Shown in pieces: positions 35,846 through 47,727 of a stretch of 64,000 bases of DNA (the first letter of the stretch is position 1; each line of letters starts with the position of its first letter). Below the pieces are notes generated by a model. The model was not told where the DNA came from. It worked only from the letters and a program-made list of their open reading frames with translations, and did no database searches. The DNA is from Epiperipatus broadwayi. Its lineage: Eukaryota > Onychophora > Udeonychophora > Euonychophora > Peripatidae. A program made the translations under genes and the position numbers. The DNA lies in contig JAQFVV010001023.1 in NCBI GenBank assembly GCA_028023455.1, positions 64,001 to 128,000 of the forward strand, read 5' to 3'.

Positions 35846-35849
35846 TGTG

Positions 35850-36980
35850 CAATAGAAAAATCATGAATTTTATATGAAATTGCAGAATAAATTATAGTTT
35901 AAAGTGATTTAAAATTTGATAGAAAAAGAAAACACACAAGAGGGTAGAATTGACATTTTAGTTCACAGTAAGAAATGTTTTGGTCTTGGCATTATTAAAG
36001 CAATACTAAGATCAGTATGCCATTAAATTTCTGTCTGTCATGATGCAGCAAAAGATCTTATTTTACTAAAATAGATATAAGCATGAGATAATATCAAATT
36101 CACTTTTTTATATGTAAATAATATGCCCATAGAAAAAACAATTTTGACATAGTAGATAATGTTTTTTTTATATAAAGATCAAATGTTATTGTTAATCATT
36201 GTAAGATAAATCCAGGAATTATAGCAATCAGAGAAAAAAAGTTAAAAATAATGAGGCTCATCATAAGAGTATGGTATTACCTCTGTCAGTGGTGAAGGAA
36301 AAATATTACAAGTCATATTTTTAAAAACATTTTGCAGCCAGCATACTGATGCTTACTTAAGAGCAATTAAAAATCTTAACTCTCTAAGTAATAATTGCTA
36401 TATATTCATTTATTCATCATTGCTAGATAGCTTATCTATAGATCAATTACGTAAAAAAATCTTAAGCCCATGTGACTTTATTCTGGTTAGGAATCAATAC
36501 TAAGATCATGGAATGGCATGCGGATGTGATTAAGATCCTTAATTAAAAAGTGTAAAATAAATACTTTAACTCAAATGATTTAATATAAGCAAAATAAATT
36601 ATGCAACTATTTTTTTATTAATTTTTTTTTTAGGAACTCATCTTACTTTATCTTTGATATAATAAGAAGAATGCTTAACAAATATGTTAATTTAAATTGT
36701 TATATAATATTTCAGTTGAAAGTTGTTACATTGGCAATTTTGAAGTATCTTTGGTTGAGATGGAGTTTGTTTAAATTTGTATAATATGTCAGTTGTGCTT
36801 CTGAGGTTAATCTCTTGAAAAATATTGTAAGATTGCATAAGTAAATAATTGCAGTTAGTCTCTGTATTAATTAATTAATTAATATTTTTTTTTATTAAAG
36901 AATAAATCTGACAATAAAAACCAATGAGGGATTTAACTTAAAATTTAAAATTCTGATATAGTTTTTAGTAAGAAAATAAA
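35850..36980. other. AT-rich intronic sequence
   Basis: I see no gene or element that I can support here. Confidence 0.45.
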
Positions 36981-36984
36981 GATT

Positions 36985-37680
36985 TAAACCACTAAACATC
37001 ACATGACCACCATCTCTTATGCTAGTACATAACTGTTATTAAACAGGCAAAACCCTCCATAGAATAGTGCCACCCTGTGCCAACCAGAGTAATCAATGGA
37101 TGCCAGAAGGCTTATGCATAAAATCCCGATCTAGTGTCTACTCATCCAATATCCCCAGACTAGTTTCTGGCTTGTGGCCTTCATCAGTGAGAAGCCTTGG
37201 ATCTGAGAGCACTGCATCTAGATCTAAGGATCTAATGTAACCCTCCAGCAGCCACCTTTTATCTCTACTTAACTACAAAACTAAATCAGCATTCATCAGT
37301 TGGTCCAGATTATCATCTCCTACGTATATATATAATCAGTGCTCAGTTTATATTAAGATAGCAAATCCTCATACTTTAATAAACAGGCTTCAATCTACTC
37401 CAACCTCCAACTTTTCAGCCATCCATATCATTGAAAATCTGATGATGGAAAGCCCAAATCCCATGCTGATGCCAACATTATTGCCATGCCCATGTTGACC
37501 TGAAGTCACTCTGACCCCTCATGTATAGAATCTTATCCATTTAAATACATAGAAATATGTATATTGGTGATTATTTATCATTTCTACATGTGTGTGGTCA
37601 TGGGTATCCATTGTATGAGGTAGTGTAGATAGTTGGTGGGTGTGTGAAAGTCTGAATTCATATCCCTGATATTTACAATT
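36985..37680. mobile_element. Family A element fused to an incomplete hammerhead repeat
   Basis: The left part (36985 to about 37262) is one arm of the long family A element, beginning AACCACTAAACATCACATG. At about 37270 it passes directly into a minus-oriented hammerhead repeat that begins inside helix II (AAATCAGCATTCATCAG). After about 37550 comes an inverted end fragment (TATGTATATTGGTGATTA to GAATTCATATCCC). The ribozyme lacks its GAAA and helix III side. Confidence 0.75.
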
Positions 37681-37689
37681 AAGCTCCAG

Positions 37690-38820
37690 ATTTGTGAAGA
37701 GTGACTGGTTTTCAAATATTTATATAAGAATTGTTACTATTTTGATTACGAATATTATTTAAGATTTAATAATATTTTCATACTTAAAGTGAAGAGATGA
37801 TTCAATTGAGCTGCAACATTTTTTAAAATAAACTATATATACATTCATAAACAGATAATTTATATAAGGATTTATAGTTTGTGTTCATAATTATTTATGG
37901 ATCTAGTGAGTGATATATGGATTTTTCATATAATTACACATAGATTTGAAATAATACCTTTTTATGATGATAAGTAAAAAAAATATTGTTGAATATTATT
38001 CGTATTTCAAGAAATATTTGTAAATAAAGTTTAATACTTTATTTGAAAATTCAATGTTTCCATTGTTCTAGTATAGTTCTTTTATTCTCAGTTCAAATGT
38101 CTTTTAAAAAGCTTTTCATAAGTATTTATCATTAATTATTTGCTTCAGCTTAAATTACATATGAAGACAATAGTGTTTTTTAAATATAAAATTTGATGCA
38201 TTTAATCATTATCTTAATATTTGATTATAAAATAGCAAAATAAAGTTGGAATAATATTTTAATTTGTGCAAAATAGAAAAATAGCTATAAAACTTATAAT
38301 ATGTGTAGTTTAGAATTTAATATTTTAGCAATTTTCTATGAATCGGAAAAAATAGCCTGCTAAAGATTGGAACTATAATAATTCAATATACTCTTAATAA
38401 TGAATACTGCTATTATATTTGTTTTTGAGTTTCTTTATTTCTAATAAATTATTATGAACCATAATTACTTCAATGACTACTAAATTATTACTTTCAAAAT
38501 TAGCAGTTTTATAAGGTTAATTAATACATTTGTTACTCATGTCTGAAAAAATAAATATTTGGAAAAATTATTAACTGTAAAAATCTTGATACTAATTAAT
38601 ATTTTTTTCACTCGTGAATGTTTTTTAATAAATAATCAAACTTCAAATTAAACCCAACATTCTTCTGAAATGATCCAAATCATAGATCTAATATTATTTT
38701 CTAATTGCCCTGTGTCTTTTGTTGAAGACTTATGTTCTTTGATTTTTAAACAGTTTTCTAAAATTGATAAAATTATTCTAATTATATATAGTTCTGGATT
38801 GCTTAAATAACTTATAGTAA
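37690..38820. other. AT-rich intronic sequence
   Basis: I see no gene or element here. Confidence 0.45.
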
Positions 38821-38829
38821 CTAAACTGG

Positions 38830-39236
38830 TACTTCAGTATTAGTCCGGAAACCAAGATTGATTCTGGATAATTCCCGATATAAATTATTAATCAATGAAA
38901 TAAATGATACAAATTTTAAACTGTTTAATTTGTTTCCACAAATTATAAATGATTTTTTACAAAAAATTCTAACTAATCAGAAAGTATGTGTTTTCATTAT
39001 GATATTTTATGGCACTTTGTGTTATCAAAGCCATCCTTCTTCTCCCGGCATATATGGCACTTCGTGCCAATACCAAACTTCATATCTAAAAAAAAAAAAA
39101 GACATCTTATTTTCAATGATGGAAATATATTCATTAAACAATTTAAAATTTGAATCATTTATTTTATTGATGAATAATTTATATCCAGAATTATCCATGA
39201 ATCTATCTTTGTGTCCAGACTAATACTTAAGTATTG
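38830..39236. mobile_element. TIR element (about 400 bp) with an internal GC-richer segment
   Basis: Inverted ends of about 55 bp match (TATTAGTCCGG near 38840 and the inverse at 39213, with TGGATAATTC motifs inside). The middle holds a GGCACTTCGTGCC palindrome followed by an A13 tract, possibly a nested SINE fragment. The 121-codon open frame spanning it has no recognisable domain. Confidence 0.65.
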
Positions 39237-39239
39237 ATT

Positions 39240-40610
39240 CTTTATATATACATATTAAGTTTAATTAAAAAAAAAAAACCCAAACAGAAAAATATTTTTT
39301 TAGAAATTACTTGGTATAAAGAATCCCATTTCTTAAAATTTTTCTAGAGACTAATTTGAAAGAACTCAATGGTAATATTCCTATCATTAGATTTATAATG
39401 TATGAACAAATTCAATTGCTGGATAATCAAATTGTTTTTCAGAAATGGCTGGAAACAATGCCTGGATTCTGTGCGTTTAAAATTGTTCAAAATAAGATTT
39501 AGGCCAATATCTATTATTGATTTTAAAATGATTTTATTAGACCTAATGCCCTTGAATTTTATCAATTTGAGTTCTTTATTAAATTATTATTATATAATTC
39601 ATACTAGTTCAATATCAATAACACAGTACCAACATCAGCAGAAAAAGCAGTAGCACTAATAATAATAGTAGTAATTATAAATTTATTTAATGCACGTAAG
39701 TAATATTTACTAAGGCAATAAACCTCAAGAGTGTGCATTTGAAAATGCGAAGGTAGGGACCTTACAGGTCTTAACCACAAGCTTATGCTTTGGAAAAAAT
39801 AGTAATAATAATAGTAGTAGTAGTAATAATAACAACAACAACTATAATAACAATGTCAACATTTATAAACAGTTTAAGTATCATATATTAAATTATTATT
39901 TAAAAATAATATAAAATTATTTCTAAAAGCATTGTAAAGATAGTAAATTTATTTTATAGTGTATTTTAAATTCCCCCTTGCTTGACTATGTAATTCTTTT
40001 CATAGTTCATATACATAACAATGTTGTTTATCCACAGTTAGTCAACTTGGTTTGTATAGAGAGAGATGACTAAAAAACGAAAGCAAAACAGGTTTGTTTA
40101 TGGCCAATCACATAAATGTAATAAACAAAGGAGAAAACAGTATACAGTTATCTAATAAATCAAATTTAAATGAGTTAATTTACATAGCATGTATTTACAT
40201 ATCATGCATAATTAGATCTTAGTATAAATAAAGCAAAACAATAGCTGTCATAAAAGCAGTGATTATGGAGGATGCTACTGAAAGTCCGCTCAGCTATATA
40301 ATATAAAGAGAAAAAATTACTTCATTGTATATGTGGACTAATATATGCAAATAATATATAATGTATCCATGGTGTTATAATTTAGTATAAAAATTTGAGA
40401 TATATCTTCAAAAATTTGCTTCAAGTATAAACTATATTAATAAATTAGCAGAATTAAATTTTAATTCAGAGACCTTTAACTCTTGAGTCTATTCTCTACT
40501 ACTGAACTAAACCATGCAAATTGTTACTACTAATGATTGAATGTTTTTTGATCACAACAGACTGTTATCATAATTTTTGGATTTATCTTTGGCAGAAAAT
40601 AAGAAAGCAT
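39240..40610. other. AT-rich sequence with triplet microsatellites
   Basis: Mixed AGT/AAT/AAC triplet tracts lie at about 39640-39675 and 39795-39845. I see no exon. Confidence 0.5.
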
Positions 40611-40613
40611 AAG

Positions 40614-40808
40614 GTAGTATCCCCAGCAATATTTTCTATATTCCCAGCAACATTTTCTATATCCCCAGAAACATTTCCTATATCTGCAGCAAGATTTTCT
40701 ATATCCCCAGCAACATTTTCTATATCCCCAGCACCATTTCCTATATCCCCAGAAATATTTTCTATATCCCCAACAATATTTTCTATACCCCCAGCAACAT
40801 TTGCGATA
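40614..40808. repeat. 21-bp minisatellite, about nine units
   Basis: Units of CCCCAGCAACATTTTCTATAT repeat with small changes. The 21-bp period keeps both strands open as heptapeptide repeats (SISPATF on plus, NVAGDIE on minus). No splice or start context supports either as a gene. Confidence 0.92.
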
Positions 40809-40849
40809 AAGTTATCGATTAAGTAATTAATTGTAATTGCATCCACACT

Positions 40850-41320
40850 AAAATAAATAAATAAATTTCTGCTAAAATGAAAGATATTTATAGTTTATTA
40901 TTATCATAGCACTTTGCAGACGATTTAGTGGTTATATTGGATATATTATAGTCACAATCTTAACTGGATTATTTATAGACTGGTAAAACAATTTTCTGTT
41001 CATTACCTTAAGGCAAATATTATTTTTACGAGACAATGTCAAAAATGATAGACCCAACTAACCAAATCATGTTTTATTGCAGTAGTGTTGATTCCACAAA
41101 TTTAATGAATCTTGAAAAGATCCATACATTAAGATTATTGATAAAAATCAATTTTAAAATATGCAAAAACTTAATTATTGCATTTGTTTGATCACATGCT
41201 TCATGTTCTTAGAAATGTCTCCTTAAAAATGACTGTTATAATTTAATAATATTTAATTCAAATAAATTAAAAAATACAGTTTTCTATTTAAAAATAGCCC
41301 ATTAATTTCAAAATATATAC
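40850..41320. other. AT-rich intronic sequence
   Basis: I see no gene or element here. Confidence 0.4.
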
Positions 41321-41324
41321 AATC

Positions 41325-41870
41325 CATGCACAAATTTCTTTATAAATCTTGATTTATTATAATATGAACTATTATAATTGTACAATAATGTACTCCAATG
41401 TTTCAACTATATTAGTTTATAGGCTAAAAAATACATTAAAAACAATACAAATATTCCATAATACATATAACAAAATAGAAATACATCTTACCTTAATCAA
41501 AACAATTTTAACTTTTCATTACATTTATTTCTTAAATACCTTTCTTTTTTAAAAAAAAAAAAGGAATAATAATTATAGTGATTTTTTTTTATTTTTTAAG
41601 AAAGGTATTTAAGAAACAAATGTAATGAAAAGTTAAGATTGTTTTGTTAGAAGAGATTTAAGATAAGAGGTATTTATATTTTGTTATATGTACTATGGAA
41701 TATTTGTATATATTGTTTTTTTTATGTATTTTTTTAGTTATTCCTTGATAAAGACTAAAAAATAATATAGTTGAAACATAGGAGTATATAATTGTACAAT
41801 TATAATAGTTCATATTATAATAAATCAAGATTTATAAAGAAGTTTGTGCACAGGTTGTATATATTTTGAC
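41325..41870. mobile_element. Inverted repeat (about 545 bp) with degenerate hammerhead-like motif
   Basis: Arms of over 200 bp begin CACAAATTTCTTTATAAATC and end with the inverse. At the centre are an A-run and T-run. In the right arm (41745-41777, plus strand) CTTGATAAAGACTA is followed by TAGTTGAAACA, which has the layout of the Penelope-element motif at 49365-49392 (CTGACGAAGACTG...CAGTCGAAAC). It could be a decayed pair of Penelope terminal repeats. Confidence 0.6.
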
Positions 41871-42238
41871 TTTAGTTCAACTATTTATTAAGTCCAAAAT
41901 CCTTTTGAGTTTCAAATCCAGATATACCTTGATTTTTTTTTTTTAAACTTCGATAGTCAAATCATAGCCAACTTATTTTTAATGTAGAAGGAAAATATAT
42001 GAAGGAAAACCATAAACCACCATCATCCCATACTTTATTAGTTCTATACTACAACTAATAATATGCTGTAGGGTATTAAATCATTTTCTATATTTGTTGT
42101 AATTTTAAAGTATTTAATAAAGTGCTTCAGTATAATCTATTTATAAAATTGAGAAGAGATGTCTGTAATAAAACTCTACTACATAAAATTAGTGTGTTTG
42201 AAAATAAAATAAAAATAGCAAAAACAATTAGAACCTAC

Positions 42239-42541
42239 TTATTTCTTCAGAAAACTGAGCTTCAACAATTCTTGAAGTTTCTCCAAATTCATTAATAGCT
42301 GTCATCTTATAAAAACCATTGTTTAAATGGGACAGGGTTTCAAAATACAAACATCCTTTAATTAAAGAAGTTTTGTTTGATAATAAAACATCACGAACAC
42401 TTTTATCAACTCCTTGAAAATTTTTTGATTTTCCATTAAAATGCCAAGAAATATTAGGCAGGGGGAAACCCGTGACTTCATACTCAATGCACCAATGGAA
42501 ATATTTTTTAGGTTCATTTAATACTGGTATTCTAGGGGGAC
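42239..42541 (-). CDS. Trk-type receptor tyrosine kinase, exon encoding the second Ig domain
   Basis: This 303-nt internal exon encodes about 101 residues of the ligand-binding Ig-C2 domain of a Trk (neurotrophin receptor family) tyrosine kinase, a single-pass cell-surface receptor. The translation contains FHWCIEYEVTG, then ISWHFNG, KGCLYF, HLNNGFY and NEFGE. These match in order the family signatures HHWCIPF..G, LxWxFNG, HGCLxL, HxNNGxY and NxFG. The two cysteines (WCIE and GCLY) are where Trk Ig2 has its unusual exposed disulfide, and the usual Ig YxC cysteine is absent, as in Trk. The acceptor is TTTATAG at the high-coordinate end and the donor is A|GTAGGT. The exon starts with the last two bases of a codon and leaves one base for the next, which fits the exon at 25801-25892. 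Gene identity is inferred from remembered family motifs. Confidence 0.9.
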
Positions 42542-42714
42542 CTATAAAACAAATAATAAAATTAACAATTTATGCATTTATTAATAATTTAGATTTATTA
42601 GTGTAGCATGTAAAAGTAGCACATATATGAAAATTATATTAAATTTTAAATTAGATTCCAAAATTATAATTAGGAAAAAAAAATGTATTGATAAGAGATT
42701 ATTGACAAGCCTTC

Positions 42715-43040
42715 TATATACATATTAACTATTCCCTATGCTTACACAAGCTAATGAAAACATTCTTGTGCTTTTATTTTGGACTCATGAATTTATAGTT
42801 AATTAAAAAGGTAAGAGATGGCTCCTAGAGTATTGCATTAGATGATAAGATCTAGTTGCAGTGCCCTCAGATCCAAGATTCATCACTGATGAAATCCACA
42901 GGCCAGAAACTATTCTGGTGATGTTGGATGAGTAAGCACCAGATAAGAATTTTATGCACAAATCTTATATCCATTGATTATTCTGGCTTGCACTGGGTAG
43001 CTCTAATGTATGGAAAGTTTTGTCTCTGTTTTAAGCCTTC
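42715..43040. mobile_element. Foldback element, family A (one-sided long form)
   Basis: It contains TTCTGGCTTGCACTGGGTAG, ATCCATTGATTATTCTGGC and GTTGGATGAGTAAGCACCAG, matching the 36985-37262 copy in inverse order. It lies about 175 bp from the Trk Ig exon, on the upstream-intron side. Confidence 0.72.
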
Positions 43041-43044
43041 TATA

Positions 43045-45110
43045 ATCAATACTTACAAGAATATTATTTATTTAGCATTGGAATTTTTAGATAGCTTGAC
43101 TATTACCAAAAAAATTGTAAGGGAACTTGTAAATATTCCAACCAAGAGACAGATTCACTAAAGGTTTTATTAAGTTCTTTGATTCTGCATTATTTCATAT
43201 ATTTGTCAGTCATTAGTTATCTGGTTCATAGGTTGTATTTTCCATATCTACAAAGATCAATTGCTGTTAAATTTCATTTATGAGAGATGAATGCAATGAT
43301 TATGAATTACCTTCAATCTGTTGATGAGATTCCAGTAGGTCTCAGATGATCAAATCCACTTCACTTTATTGTTGGATAATAAAACACACAATAAATATAC
43401 TATATTTTTAGAAATTACTTTTATATAACTATTTTTTATATTTTATTGATTAGTACTGAAATTCTACTGTAATTTAAATTACCTGAATCTAGTTCAAATG
43501 GCCAAATCTCAATAATGATATTACATTTCAAAGGAATTTTATTCAAAGAAAAAAGATTATGGATATATATTTAGTTATACAGGGTGAATAATTAAAACTA
43601 TATTGAATAAAAAAAATATCAAATTAAACATGTGGTCTCTATCACATTACATAAGTGATAATAAAGAAATAAAAGATATCATAACAACATTTATTCCTAG
43701 AGAAGAAGAGAACTAAAGGTATTTTTTATTTTAATACAGTAGTCTAGAACTTTCAGAAAGTATATAAATATCATACATAACAAAAGAACACCATTCACTC
43801 TGTTGTGCAATTATTCCCAAATGCAAACTTTACAAAAAATTGCAGTATATATATATACTCTATGCATTATGGTGTATAAGATGCATTTGACTGTATAATA
43901 ACAGTAGAAGACATTCAATAATATTTTTCTTACTATCAGTTAGGTATGAAACTTTTTATATGACATTTGCTCTGAAGTTAATTCTTTATTCTTTACAGAA
44001 TTTGATTCAGATATATAGAAAAATAGGTTGAAGATAAGAGGCCACTCTTATCTTTATAAAGTCAAATCTTTAATTTAGATTTGTAAAGATCTCTCTTGTA
44101 ATAAATTAAGCACTCAAGGCACATGTACTAAGGTTTTAGCCTTACTTAAGTATTATGTGCTGACATAATTAATATTTAAAAACAATTAGATATATATATT
44201 CAATAAATTTGGATAACTAACTTTTTAAAAGATACATTGATAGTCATACTTTCTATTTTTAATAAAAAAACAATCTCCGTTAAATTTTTACATTTTTTGA
44301 CAAATTTCATTAAAATCACAATTGCAAAAAATAAATGTAATGTTAAAAATAATATATCCACTTTACTAATAAACAAAAAGATTAATAATCAGAAATAAAT
44401 AGTCAAAACATAAGTTTTCATTTTAACTTTCATGATAAGAAAATATTTTAATGAAAACAGTTCATAAATTTCTCCAAATTGTGGAAATAATAAAATTCAA
44501 TTATAATTACAAAAAAAATCCACAAAAAAATAATAATAGCACTCTTGTTTGTGGACATTTTTGTTTAGCAGGAGGCATTTCCTATTTGTCTTTTGTAATT
44601 TTTCAGTTGTTAATGTAAACAGCATGTACTTACTAAGAAACAGATATTTAATTTAATTTTACAAAAATAAAAATAAAATTACCAGGTTATATTTTTTATA
44701 ATTTCAATAATAACTGAAGTTGTGCAAGTTGTACTATGTCCTTTTTTATAGAAAAATATCAGCTACTCATTTTGAATTCATTTTTCACCAATAGATGCTG
44801 TCATTTATATACTTTGGTAAAAATTAAATTTAATCAAAAGATAATTTTAGTTCAAGTTTTTACCATTAAATGAATGCCAAAACCATTGAATAAATGCAAT
44901 AGATAGTTATAATTGAATCACTTTGAGCCTCACTACAGTACAATGTAACATTCATGGCACTACTGATCTAAGAAATCAAGTTGAACCATGTGAGAATCAG
45001 ATTTATGAAACTATAAAAAACATTTTCTTTTGTATTATATTATAATGACTTTTATATTGTCAACAATATCTATGTATATATAGTTACAAATTTTTTTTAA
45101 CATTATGATT
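43045..45110. other. AT-rich sequence, probable upstream intron
   Basis: I looked for further Ig or LRR exons on the minus strand and found none. At 44010-44130 there is a diverged relative of the inverted repeat at 30.1 kb, including a hairpin with AAGATAAGAG arms. Confidence 0.45.
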
Positions 45111-45114
45111 ATGA

Positions 45115-45560
45115 TCTTTTAGAAATAAATTTAACCACACATACACACACATATATATATATATATATAACAGTAAAAATAATAAATATAACTGTAATTA
45201 ATTATTACATAAGTCTTTCAATTCCCAGAAGTACTTTGGTTAATTCCTTAATCCTCATCAACTGCCATTGAATTAAAAAAACATAATGTTTGCTTCTGTT
45301 ATGTTTTTGAATTTAATAGCAATTGATGAGGGTTAAGGAATTAACTGAAAATACCTCTGCAGATTGAAAGACTGTATATAATAGTTAATTATCATTACAT
45401 TTATTATTTTTTTTGTTATTACAATATTTTTTAATCAACAGACATTTTATTTGTGTGTGTGTATGTATATATATATATATATATATATGGCACATTGATT
45501 TTTCTCACACACAAATAAAATATATATATATATATATATATATGGCACATTGATTTTTCT
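45115..45560. mobile_element. Foldback with microsatellite ends and a short duplication
   Basis: Inverted arms (CTTTCAATTCCCAGAAGTA and its partner near 45358; GGTTAATTCCTTAATCCTCA and its partner) are bounded by CA/TA microsatellites. At the right side (TA)n plus GGCACATTGATTTTTCTC occurs twice (45470-45505 and 45520-45560). Confidence 0.72.
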
Positions 45561-45564
45561 CTTG

Positions 45565-46125
45565 GTTTGTATTTGTCATTCAAATTTGCATACATTTGTT
45601 AGTCTGAGTAACAAAATGTTTTTTCAGTTTTAGGTTATAAAAAAGAAACCACTTCATTACACACACACAAAAAAAAAAATGTATGCAAATTTGAATATAT
45701 ATCTCATACATTTTCTTTATCATGGAAAGCTTTTTTTTAAGGAAATTTTTTTTTTTAAATTTTAAAATACTATTTCAGTTAATTATTAAAAAATAATAGC
45801 AATTACTGCAGAAAATGGGAATAGTTTAACATTATTACAACTTAATCTACAAATCCTAATTTCTTGCACTCACTCAATTAAAAATATATTTTTAGATAAA
45901 TACATTACTGATTATTACTAATTATTTATTAGGTGAGACATTATTATATTACTTTTAGTTCAAATGTAAACATTTTTTATTTTTATTGAGTTTAGTTTTT
46001 GCATAACAGTTATAAATTGTTTTATTTTAGTGTTTAAATTTTAAGTGATATGTAATTGCCCATGGGGTTTAATTAAGCCATCAATATGTTTTCTAATACA
46101 TATACAAAAAATTTGTTACCCACAC
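45565..46125. other. AT-rich sequence
   Basis: I see no gene or element here. Confidence 0.4.
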
Positions 46126-46129
46126 AATA

Positions 46130-46469
46130 AATAAATAAATAAATTAATAATAATAATAATAATAATATATAGGGTATATGAGCACAGACTTTCACACAAC
46201 CCACCACTCTCCACACTATCTCATAACACTGATACACTTGAACATATATATGTTGAAAAGATAAATAATCACCAATATACGTATTTCATGCTAAAACAGC
46301 AATCATCAGTTGGTCCAGATTACCATCTCTACACATATATACTATAAGTACTCAGATATATATTAAGATAGCCAATCCTCATACTTTAATGGACAAGATT
46401 CAATCTATTCCACACTCCAACTCTTCAGCCCTCCATCCAATTGAAAATCTGATGATGATGATGATGATG

Positions 46470-46536
<67 letters not shown>
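46130..46536 (-). mobile_element. Hammerhead-repeat copy bounded by triplet microsatellites
   Basis: A partial monomer (about 46165-46452) starts at the decayed B-box (GGTATATGAGCACAGAC) and stops inside AAAATCTGATGATG. There the sequence turns into (GAT)n and (ATA)n repeats to 46536. A shorter AAT tract precedes it. The GATGAT end of the element may have seeded the expansion. Confidence 0.82.
46265..46325 (-). ncRNA. Hammerhead ribozyme candidate
   Basis: CTGATGA (46303-46309), TGCT/AGCA, GAAA (46284-46287), palindromic helix III ATACGTAT (46277-46284), TTGGT and ACCAA are all intact on the minus strand. Confidence 0.76.
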
Positions 46537-46538
<2 letters not shown>

Positions 46539-46539
46539 T

Positions 46540-47240
46540 ATTTTTAAAATTGTATTGTCTCATTTAAAATAAAATCGTAGTATCTGAGAAAACATTTTCT
46601 CTTTGTGTAAAAAAGAAGAGAGATTGTACACCAAAGACAATCTTTTATGTTATGACGATAGCCCACAGTTACAGTGATAACTATTGTTTATTCAACGTCA
46701 GTAAAAAATTGTATCTTCATTTTTTTTATATTAATAATAAGACTTGAACATATAAATTCAATATGGCAGTTTATCCTTCGTTGGAAAAATGTGAAACTTT
46801 ATCAGATTCAGGTAATAAAGAATTGATTTTCCAGAGTTAAAAAAAAAGATACACAATGATATTTTCAACATGAAGCGAACTTATTTGTTAAAGAATTAGA
46901 TCTTTCAAAAATGATTCATAAAGAAAGTGGAAAAAATTTAAATTTTGACAAGAGCTTTTTAATAAAATGGTTTAATATATTAATTTAATATTTTCTGAAA
47001 TTTTATGATGGTTACATAATAGCAAGATTTAGATAAATAATCTTAATATTTTTTAATTAGATCCAAATATCTTCTATTATGTAATAAGTACATTTTCTGC
47101 TATGTAGTTTAGAGATTTTTATTTATGTACACAAAAAAATTAGTTATTAAAAATGCAAAATATGAATGAAAAAAAACCAAACAAACAAGGAATCTACTGC
47201 ACAGAACTAGAAATGCTTCAGAAACTGTTTTAAATAGGAA
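46540..47240. other. AT-rich sequence
   Basis: I see no gene or element here. Confidence 0.4.
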
Positions 47241-47256
47241 CTAACTACATTTTTTG

Positions 47257-47366
47257 TCTTGCATTGGTGGTCGAGAGCTCAGCGTGACTGCCTTGCACTT
47301 GAAGGCAGTTGCCCGGGTTGCGGGTTCGCGTCCCGGCCGATGGTATGACATTTAAAAAAAAAAAAA
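47257..47366 (+). mobile_element. tRNA-derived SINE
   Basis: The head has GGTGGTCGAGAGCTCAGCGT (A-box region) and GCGGGTTCGCGTCCC (B-box), followed by GGCCGATGGTATGACATTT and A14. AACTACATTTTTT repeats on both sides as a target-site duplication (about 47243-47256 and 47367-47380). It is the best preserved of the three SINE copies. Confidence 0.93.
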
Positions 47367-47727
47367 ACTACATTTTTTTGTTATAAAAAATATTAAAGTA
47401 TAATTTATATTTTTTATAGTACCTTTCTTTTAATCTAAAAATGTTTTATAATTAACTTTAAAAAATAACAAAAATCATGAATTTTAATATAAAGATGCCT
47501 TCTAAAATTTTTATTATACACGAGAGTAATAAAAGTCAAAATCTAAAAAAAATCTCTCATTAAGTTTGAGAAAGTATATTTAATATGTAAAGCACAAACA
47601 ATTATTTAAAAATAAATCAAAACAAAATGTAAAAATGGAAATAAAGTTTCTTAGATTATTTCTAATACTAGTGCATTTTATTTATTCATCTTCTAGCCAG
47701 ATATTTATTAATATATTTTTAATATTT

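Noticed and set aside
38858-39223. 121-residue open frame as a gene
   Set aside because: It lies wholly inside a terminal-inverted-repeat element, has a poly-Lys run from an A tract and no domain.
40521-40846. Open frames of SISPATF and NVAGDIE heptapeptides
   Set aside because: Both come from the 21-bp minisatellite. Two opposite-strand readings of one repeat are not evidence of a gene.
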